Below, piece after piece: positions 61,001 through 64,000 of a DNA stretch of 64,000 nucleotides (position 1 is the first letter of the stretch; each line of letters starts with the position of its first letter). The notes beneath the pieces are model-generated. The model saw only the letters and a list, made by a program, of their open reading frames with translations. It ran no database searches and was not told where the DNA came from. The stretch comes from UBA1219 sp045601425 (GTDB lineage: Bacteria > Bacteroidota > Bacteroidia > Bacteroidales > P3), in contig JAZRZP010000043.1 of assembly GCA_045601425.1 (NCBI GenBank), positions 1 through 64,000 on the forward strand, in the 5' to 3' direction. A program made the translations under genes and the position numbers.

Positions 61001-64000
61001 ATCAACCTCACGGTGAACGATACCATCCGCGACACCATCGACAGAGTTGTCTGTGCGGGAGCTTCGTTCGATACCAACGGTGTACAGTACTTCTATCAGG
61101 GTCAGTACACGCAGCACCTGAGAGACAGCGTTTCAGGCTGCTTCAACAACCTTGTAATCAACCTCACGGTGAACGATACCATCCGCGACACAATCGATCC
61201 TTTCATCTGTACAGGTGTAACCTTCGATACCAACGGTTATTCGTACTATCTGCAGGGTCAGTATACCCAGCATCTGAGAGATCCGGAAAGCGGCTGCTTC
61301 CACAATCTGGTCATCAACCTGAGCGTGGCAGACACAATCCGCGATACCTTGAGACATACGATATGCCCCAGCGGTCAGTTTACTCTGAATAATGTAACCT
61401 ACACAGAAGCAGGTACTTTCCGTCAGCATTTGCGTACGACAGAGGGTTGCGACAGCATTCTGGCTGTAGTAATCGATGTCTCGGATACTTTGCGTGAAAC
61501 CATCCACAAAGACTTGTGCCAGAACGGTTACATAATCGTGAACGGTGAACAGATCAGCAGTGATGGTACTTACAAGCAGTTGCTGCATACCGCGGCAGGT
61601 TGCGACAGTATCCTCACCATTGTGGTCAACTATGCTGATACCTTGAGAGACACGATACATCCGATAATCTGTTTAGGTGACACATTCTACCAGAGAGATG
61701 TTGACGGCACTATTCGTGCTCTTACAACTTCGGGCATTTACAGAATGCAACCTGCTTCAACACTTCAGGGTTGCGACAGCGTATTCTATGTAGATTTGAC
61801 GGTAAGAGATTCTCTGCACGGACTTCACGAAGTCACAATCTGTGCCGGCGGCTCTCACGTGGTGGATGGAGTTACCTACAATGCGGCAGGTACTTACAAT
61901 CAGGTAGTGGAAGCTTCGTGCCATTGCGACAGCTCGCTGACGGTAGTTATCCATGTGAGCGATACAATCCGTGATACTATCTACAGGACGGTATGTGCAG
62001 GAGCTTCGTTCGATACCTTGGGCCACCGGTACTTCTTCCAAGGTGTGTTCACCGAACATCTGAGAGACAATGTCTCGGGTTGCTTCAACAACCTTGTTAT
62101 CGACTTGACGGTAAACGACACAATCCGCGATACGATTTACGATACAATCTGTGCCGGTACCGTTTACACATTCAACAACGAGACATACTACCTGACAGGT
62201 CAGTATATACAGTATCTCCGTGATATGCCTAGCGGTTGTTTCCGCGATGTCGTAATTAATCTCCATGTCAACGACACAATCCGCGATACGCTGATTTTCG
62301 ACATCTGTGCAGGTTCAACCCAGACGGTAAACAATGAAACCTACTATTTGGACGGCTGGTATCGTCAGGACTTCAAGACGGCAAGCGGTTGCGACAGCAT
62401 ACTGCACATCAGACTGAATGTGGCAGATACTATCCGCGATACGATGGAATACTATCTGTGTGCTGGTACATCGCAGACGGTGAACAACGAAACTTACTAT
62501 CTGGACGGCTGGTACCGTCAGAAATTCAGGACACCAGACGGCTGCGACAGCGTGCTTCACATCCACATCAATGTGGCAGACACTTTGCGTGACACCATTT
62601 ACGAATCGTTCTGCACAAGTGGCATGTATGTCCACGATTACGGCAACAGAATCTTCAGATTCTACACCGAACCGGGAACATACAACTACACGATAAAGAA
62701 CAGTGCGGGCTGCGACAGCATAGTAACCCTTGTACTTACAAGAAACGACACTATCCGCGATACTGTTGAACAGACAATCTGTGCAGGTTCGCACTACTCT
62801 CACAACAATATCGACTACTACAATCCGGGCTGGTATCGTCAGCACCTGCATACAGTGGACGGCTGCGACAGTCTCATCCATATCCATATCATGGTTACCG
62901 ATACTCTTCGTGGTCATGTTTACGACACTATCTGTAATCTTGAATCGTATGTGTTCAACAACAGTACTTACACTAGACCGGGTGTATACCGCTACAAGAC
63001 ACGTACGTATGGAGGCTGCGACAGTATTGCGATACTCCACTTGTTTGTACGTGATACGATAATGACGCATGTTTATGACACTGTCTGTGTAAACCAGTCG
63101 TATAACTTCTACGGCAGAGATTGTGATTCTACCGGAACTTACTACAAATTGTTGCAACGCAGAAATACAGGCTGTGACAGTACGGTAGTACTCCACTTGT
63201 TTGTCCGTGATTCGATAAAGGGACATGTTTACGACACTATCTGTATCGGAGGCTCGTACCGCTTCGGAACACAGACCTACACCTCTACGGGAGTTTACAC
63301 CAAACTGGCTCACAGCGTACTTACCGGTTGCGACAGTATAGTGTTCCTCCACTTGAAAGTCCTTGAAAAACCGAGACTCACTCTGATTGATTCCGGTGCA
63401 TTCTGTCAGGGCGGATACGCTACAATTAAGGCTAATACCGAAGGAAACTATATTACTTGGACATCGTATCCGGTTGACAATACTCTCCGCGGTCAGGAAC
63501 ACAACATGACAATCCATGTCTCCCCGCAGGTATTCACCCGCTACGATGCTACTGTAGATATCCAACCGTACCGTTGTATGTCTTCGGATACAATTTCAGT
63601 CGGACAGCCTGAACGTCTGAAAGCCCAGATTGCAATCAATCCGGAAGAGATTACGGCTGAAAATCTGCAAATCAGATTTACTGACGCAAGTATCGGAACC
63701 ATAGTTTACCGTCAGTGGCTCTTCCCAGATATCATCAGGGAATACGACTCGCTGACATACTATACGGCTTCCATAGAAGATGATACCTTGCCGGTAACTC
63801 TGATAGTAAGCAACGTTGACGGATGCTTCGATACGGTAACCAACGTTTACCCGATTTACAAGGGCGATGTCTGGGCACCGAGCGCATTCACACCGGGCCG
63901 TCAGGGTGCCAACAGACTGTTCAAGGTCGGCGTTTACAATCTGGCAGAATACGAAATATACATCTACACCAGAGCAGGTCTCCTCGTTTACCACTCGACC
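49052..64000 (+). CDS. Giant multi-domain T9SS-exported surface protein (3' end outside window)
   Basis: The frame is open from the ATG at 49052 to the last base: at least 4983 codons. Order: signal peptide ending about residue 36 (LFSSPNLLQAQ); an N-terminal beta domain (38-240); a fibronectin-III-like domain (249-330); GLUG-type block 1 (338-810), introduced by CGGTGTQADPYQIC; an Ig-like linker; GLUG block 2 (about 940-1605), introduced by CGGSGTQADPYLIC; Ig-like domains with LPEGLSINPTTGEITG (He_PIG type); four glycine-rich ALK/LTK-like domains separated by paired Cys-containing Ig-like modules (1850-3880); about 17 Cys repeats (3890-4770); and the beginning of a type B sorting domain (WAPSAFTPGRQGANRLFKVG from 4941, then YIYTRAGLLVYHS). 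Such proteins are carried out by the type IX system and act as adhesins or surface fibres. Ligand unknown. Confidence 0.93.
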   Translation, partial: MDKRRLFRKRNALARTGALALALLLGLFSSPNLLQAQTIFDYSFSTGVDATTWLTPSSWTTLYSSSCDDCATSVTSLGFTFPFEGTNYTQFSANTNGRIRLGSTVISTEYGNPFTSSYYTADLPKLAPVGKDLGAYSSTCYIKYGVVGTAPNRIGVVEFKLLYTSGSSNTSTVNFQIHLFEGGTIRYVYGQAQSTPSSFQVGMSGTTSTRFLFVDPSTHTQTQATTYSATTYSTWPGQYRYYEWAVETCTRPANLAVSNAGVVTWTEMGTATQWEVEYGLNGFTRGTGTKVIVNTTPSYTLSGLASSSIYDVYVRAICGAGDTSSAPKTSFVNGYSFCGGTGTQADPYQICTETHLRNLSNYVTTYGIDFNGVYFKLMNNIAMSQGAFEPIGGTATPFRGHFNGANHTISNLTNVNTSSTHQGLFGRIIGASVDSLTISGTITGADSTGGIVGSAINSTIAHCTNNATISYGGSSYLAHGGIAGTAVNTIITGCRNTGSITGTAYNYGGIVGDASGTTLVEKSSNSASITTSSYYHGGIVGYFDPIYSSTDRVGIFDCSNSGTIGSTSSSSYYQGGICGYFGPTTTTSSSLLGITNCVNTGAVTGYYYTGGICGYAKYAYMDTNYNSGTITGGYTYQGGILGYGYCSVYMRRCSNRGTITNTYTAGSSTLYVGGIVGRMGGTSPYSYLQYNVNTGTVTNQNGYTGGIAGYIYYTYCDYNTNSADVKGAYQYTGGICGYASSYGYIRYCLNGGLVIGSSYVGGITGYSYSSSYTTYCLNVNNVIGTSNVAAIAGTGSVSSCYWDKQMCPTTYWYGTTTGTTYAKKTSELVGLATYPSSTYFTATTNMYPMPNGMRDSLGAKLAASPVFLQDTEFVSNVITNFTVGNLNNIAWTSSDPSVIRISGSNATVTGYGSTTFTGTMGRQLKHVNMMVVPQAPTFCGGSGTQADPYLICTANTLDTLRQFVNLYNYDYEGEYFLVVNDLDMSQFTNWEGIGTGMSPFKGNFDGGGHAIRNLTINTSSGYKGLFGYVKGASTSSKVKIHDFTITGSVTAGDTSAAVCGYATYTDFYNIVDSATVSGSKAYHGGICGFAYYYVNFDSCFNHGTVQGTYNVGGIVGYHYYYSNMAHCGNTANITGTSYNVGGLAGYFYTGVNGTTYKIDTCFNTGAVSGTYQTGGLIGYAYYAKFYGCENRGAVSGSYYVGGITGYQNYYGAMENCRNYGKVTGTSYYVAGLAGYVYYQYNNSYPTCRFYRCENYGDVSGTYGVGGLLGYTYYYVKTLSCTNYGDVRATSATLSGGAGGLVGYHNYYSSIDSCVNYGDVSAACYSAGGITSMNYQYSTIANTDNYGNVTNTYSTTSYTSYYYGTGGIAGANYYSSATAADSNTIKNCNNYGDIKSSSYLTGGIVGQTYYYGWVNNCRNYGNVEGSYYTGGIIGFNRGSTSTTLNYGPHVVKCANAGDVKGTYYVGGIAGYNGYSSSSYYSYVEKSVNVGRVDGTYYVGGIAGYSYGSSSSYMSSVEGCLNAGIVNASTNYAGGIVGYNYGTYSYLRYCLNVGNVITPGTYKGAVNGYNYSPTSCYFDTLMCPLQYYYYGSSATTTTGKRTSALTDGTFNPSSTYFTATPGLYPRPTAIANDPIAILAATPVFLDETNPTNHIENVNNCFTVGTGNNVSWTSDDPTIAIVSGSGGTPVAQGNVLLTATKDSLTKEVELSIVSSPLPTTTTYSADIYNVVARPITPITPTVSGCSYSSTDLPEGLSINPTTGEITGAIYDTITNGSFTVLAVCTGCDLKLATIHYTIVPDTVCAGTTVTLPAGKSWYYDKEYTRPIVSPTVVVDSSTVFYARPENVGAGIVTDFQYTGTTQQYRVPADVDSLVFEVWGAQGGYRSYPVAGGKGGYSVGRLENLSGITNLYVNVGGFGGSNTSSTGTSVVGGWNGGGYRYGYPGGGGATDIALQGTLASTSWNTSAHLYSRIIVAGGGGSCGGNSSTSYLGMQGGGQSGGLASSGCGTNQGGGNQSYSGTSVSTTASTQITSGMSTSTTSYTYGGFGFGGAGLYYMSGYGGAGGGGWYGGCGTLPDGSGDDDRGGSGGSGYVWTAATASNAPSGYTVSPNYYLTNAQTIDGASPFPAPDGTTEIGHEGNGFARITAYIGKNDVYIVNTLPLASATISGDTTICGTGATARLKIDFTGVAPYTYRISGDVSDRTSSTSPAYVSVSPSQPTTYVVTSMSDANNCQALPQNLTGRAVVQLCGNYVSCSGDTVDLGAGTWYYNSGLSNPVGSSLVAPVSTTTYYKQGGQATVNVSTRPTATMTTGSDSICIGQGVDLILSFTGVGPFRYRVTGDQTDRACATGRDTITIYPTGSMIYKITYLEDVYCTGVPAGMTGSYTVNYCGYPNICVGDTVKLPVGDWYYDPEYTDPVDGEYVSPSVTTTYYKKPPDPVDFDFTGSVQTYIVPITASTFMLEVWGAEGGKGCNSTGSFSDGGKGGYSRGVLSAHAGDTLYVYVGEKGEDAKESSSIYTYSPSFNGGGAAGMHNYSSYYYNGGSGGGATDIRVNSNSLFARAIVAGGGGGGGYSTSYFGGYGGGVVAGSGYNQTADAANYGQGGTQTAGGTGATGSYPAQAGSFGLGGQGGPYSGTYTVTGGGGGGGGWYGGGGGKSGNSSSAYPGGGGSGYVYTATTAANYPSGCLLNSSMYLQNASTMAGNQSFTAPAGGNETGHEGNGYARITPIVPAGATSMFTVTVNPSPSVRVVDTAINICGAQTVEVKIVFNGTAPFTYRLTGDQTDRVTYNTVEVVQVSPTVSTSYVVTYMRDFYCEASSISGFTDVIVCNQPLICSGDTATLPTGTWYYDQSKTQQVSGSKVAPAQTTTYYGANGTFTVSVYPVATARINSDTINTCNNGPVTLTIHFTGTTPYTYRVTGDFRDRVSNSATTQITVTPNTTRQYSVTSFYDAHGCEGIIDVTHTTVIVCDEPIICAGDYVELPAGSWFYDANLTNRVTDRLVAPSVTTIYHLYALDTLDFDYTGSEVGFEVPYGVDSVTIQVWGAEGGAGRGSSSTTVGGAGGLGGYATGKLPVQFGDSLYIYVGQKGEDAPGSSSIYTYTPSFNGGGAAGMHNYTSYYYNGGSGGGATDVRVNSNSLYARVIVAGGGGGGSYSTSYYGGYGGGTTGGHGYNSTGADYGQGGTQSAGGRGATSTYAGESGSFGVGGQGGPYNGTYSVTGGGGGGGGWYGGGGGKSGNSSSAYPGGGGSGYVYTASTATNYPTGCLLTSGYYLDNAQVVAGNTSFPSVSGSNETGHKGDGHARLIYKRSGTFTVYVNPAATASIKDTVINICGNETAQLELSFTGTAPFVYRITGDQTDRVTSNNTEYITVNPATSQNYQITMMSDAFCDGTVSNTFATVIVCDQPIICAGDTVVLPSAYTWFSDAALTAQLPDSIVAPQTTTTYYRNGGTYTVTVNPVATATLTVDTLNICNSEYATAHIDFTGTAPFIYRITGDTSDRISNNMSVDLPLRPTSSTMYEITSFRDAYCDGNVPLAFLTVIVCDNPIICKGDSATLPSGVWFYDVARTMPLGSTKVAPTVNTTYYSGFDTIIEFPYTGTVQQFVVPVGVDSVIMQVWGAQGGNCIGANSSVVETGGKGGYSEGKMHVNSGDVLNVYVGGRGPSNITDGVGVGGYNGGGYGASTYSNGGSSYTAGSGGGATDIRVNSTSLYARAIVAGGGGGTANGGSQQGRNPGWGGGIAGGAASLTYTYSGDYQHAIGATQTAGGVWGGYGSGYTAAGATYNGSFGQGGNPVNYASSSSMAYGGGGGGWYGGAAAAWGPGSGGSGYVYTSATAANYPSGCLLTPAYYLSNAQTIAGNTSFIAPDSTMETGHSGNGYARITIKCSRGITVQVLPTYRDTIYDTVCAGAAYSLNDSTYTEEGIYTQYLQTRKGCDSTLVINLHVNDTIRDTINPVICAGASFDTNGVQYFYQGQYTQHLRDSVSGCFNNLVINLTVNDTIRDTIDRVVCAGASFDTNGVQYFYQGQYTQHLRDSVSGCFNNLVINLTVNDTIRDTIDPFICTGVTFDTNGYSYYLQGQYTQHLRDPESGCFHNLVINLSVADTIRDTLRHTICPSGQFTLNNVTYTEAGTFRQHLRTTEGCDSILAVVIDVSDTLRETIHKDLCQNGYIIVNGEQISSDGTYKQLLHTAAGCDSILTIVVNYADTLRDTIHPIICLGDTFYQRDVDGTIRALTTSGIYRMQPASTLQGCDSVFYVDLTVRDSLHGLHEVTICAGGSHVVDGVTYNAAGTYNQVVEASCHCDSSLTVVIHVSDTIRDTIYRTVCAGASFDTLGHRYFFQGVFTEHLRDNVSGCFNNLVIDLTVNDTIRDTIYDTICAGTVYTFNNETYYLTGQYIQYLRDMPSGCFRDVVINLHVNDTIRDTLIFDICAGSTQTVNNETYYLDGWYRQDFKTASGCDSILHIRLNVADTIRDTMEYYLCAGTSQTVNNETYYLDGWYRQKFRTPDGCDSVLHIHINVADTLRDTIYESFCTSGMYVHDYGNRIFRFYTEPGTYNYTIKNSAGCDSIVTLVLTRNDTIRDTVEQTICAGSHYSHNNIDYYNPGWYRQHLHTVDGCDSLIHIHIMVTDTLRGHVYDTICNLESYVFNNSTYTRPGVYRYKTRTYGGCDSIAILHLFVRDTIMTHVYDTVCVNQSYNFYGRDCDSTGTYYKLLQRRNTGCDSTVVLHLFVRDSIKGHVYDTICIGGSYRFGTQTYTSTGVYTKLAHSVLTGCDSIVFLHLKVLEKPRLTLIDSGAFCQGGYATIKANTEGNYITWTSYPVDNTLRGQEHNMTIHVSPQVFTRYDATVDIQPYRCMSSDTISVGQPERLKAQIAINPEEITAENLQIRFTDASIGTIVYRQWLFPDIIREYDSLTYYTASIEDDTLPVTLIVSNVDGCFDTVTNVYPIYKGDVWAPSAFTPGRQGANRLFKVGVYNLAEYEIYIYTRAGLLVYHST
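50063..51480 (+). repeat. GLUG-type repeat block 1
   Basis: Tandem imperfect units of roughly 35-45 codons, each with a GGIVG/GGICGY-type core followed by a Cys-Asn turn (HCTNNATISYGG; GCRNTGSITGTA; DCSNSGTIG-like). The pattern matches the GLUG motif found in bacterial adhesins and proteases, forming a right-handed beta-helix-like stack. Confidence 0.75.
51869..53870 (+). repeat. GLUG-type repeat block 2
   Basis: A second, longer series of the same kind of unit (GGICGFAYYYVNFDSCFNHG, then GGIVGYHYYYSNMAHCGN and so on), unusually rich in Tyr pairs. It is opened by the same CGGxGTQADPY leader as block 1 and closed by an almost parallel segment (cf. ASPVFLQDTEF after block 1 and ATPVFLDETNP after block 2), so the block-plus-linker unit was duplicated. 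Confidence 0.75.
54597..60690 (+). repeat. Four super-repeats with glycine-rich ALK/LTK-like domains
   Basis: Glycine-rich domains begin near 54597, 56362, 58080 and 59797; starts of the last three are about 1717 bases (572 codons) apart. Each opens with a strand such as DFDYTGSEVGFEVPYGVDS, continues through VWGAEGG, a GGGGWYGG core and ends SGYVYT...GHEGNGYARI. They match the glycine-rich domain first described in ALK/LTK receptors. Between them are two Cys-containing Ig-like modules (PYTYRISGD; CSGDTVDLGAGTWYY). Domains 2 and 3 are the most alike at DNA level, suggesting recent duplication or gene conversion. Confidence 0.8.
60721..63360 (+). repeat. About 17 tandem ~52-residue Cys repeats
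   Basis: Each unit begins with NDTIRDTI or a variant, then a CAG-type Cys, a turn with FDTNGVQYFYQGQYTQHLR-like strands, and a second Cys in GCFNN or GCDS. The period is about 156 bases. Units 2 and 3 (around 60895-61200) are almost identical at nucleotide level; later units have diverged to the GCDSI form common in Bacteroidetes surface proteins. The paired Cys probably form one disulfide per unit. Confidence 0.8.

Noticed and set aside
62315..63565. 416-codon minus-strand frame within the giant gene
   Set aside because: It arises because the repeat units lack stops in that frame; it mirrors the repeats, and the plus-strand frame continues through to a sorting domain.
49052..64000. CRISPR array as explanation of the tandem repeats
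   Set aside because: Repeats are long, coding, in frame and imperfect, with no short identical repeats or spacers and no cas genes.

Overview
The window looks like a chromosomal segment from a member of the Bacteroidetes, most likely Bacteroidales. Supporting signs are promoter -7 boxes of the form TAnnTTTG before many genes, AT-rich leaders without clear Shine-Dalgarno sequences, two kinds of type IX secretion (T9SS) C-terminal sorting domain, sodium-pumping NQR subunits, lipoproteins with short lipoboxes, DUF5686 and DUF2147 proteins, and a B12-dependent methylmalonyl-CoA mutase. Taxonomy below order level cannot be read from this sequence.

Layout. 1-580 has no convincing gene but holds a promoter-plus-terminator pair that looks like a small RNA, and a GC-rich foldable block. 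0.58-5.0 kb (minus) is nqrD-nqrE, a GT87-like glycosyltransferase and an LtaS-like sulfatase-fold enzyme. 5.3-11.05 kb (minus) is PBP1A - LepA - M49-like peptidase. 11.3-15.9 kb (minus) is an M14 carboxypeptidase with a T9SS tail, a DUF5686 outer-membrane protein and a small lipoprotein. 16.0-19.6 kb (minus) is a DppB-type permease and a Pif1-like helicase. 19.7-22.0 kb (minus) is a UvrD/PcrA helicase. 22.2-29.6 kb (plus) carries the small SRP RNA, an acidic lipoprotein, an LD-carboxypeptidase, a large LacZ-like protein with a damaged active site, a YD-repeat-like protein and a tRNA-dihydrouridine synthase. 29.6-31.9 kb (minus) is an AT-rich restriction-modification cassette next to an HNH nuclease remnant, with a strongly structured leader. 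32.0-38.15 kb (minus) is an RND efflux operon led by a DUF2147 protein. 38.5-44.8 kb (plus) holds yidC, an NhaD-type antiporter, two poorly known envelope proteins, a GtrA-family protein and gmhA. A MATE exporter (minus) and methylmalonyl-CoA mutase (plus) follow as divergent genes.

The last 15 kb is one open reading frame beginning at 49052 and still open at the window end (at least 4983 codons). It encodes a secreted giant surface protein: signal peptide, a fibronectin-III-like domain, two GLUG-type repeat blocks, four ~570-residue super-repeats each with a glycine-rich ALK/LTK-like domain, about seventeen ~52-residue Cys repeats, and the start of a T9SS type B sorting domain. Its 5' leader contains a compact three-helix RNA fold resembling a cis-regulatory element.

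Taken together the window is mostly envelope biology: peptidoglycan synthesis and recycling, membrane-protein insertion, ion-motive transport, efflux, LPS precursor synthesis and T9SS-exported proteins. The least explained parts are the riboswitch-like leader of the giant gene, the structured leader of the restriction operon, the candidate small RNA at the left edge, the LacZ-like protein lacking its acid/base glutamate, and the nqrDE pair separated from the rest of nqr.
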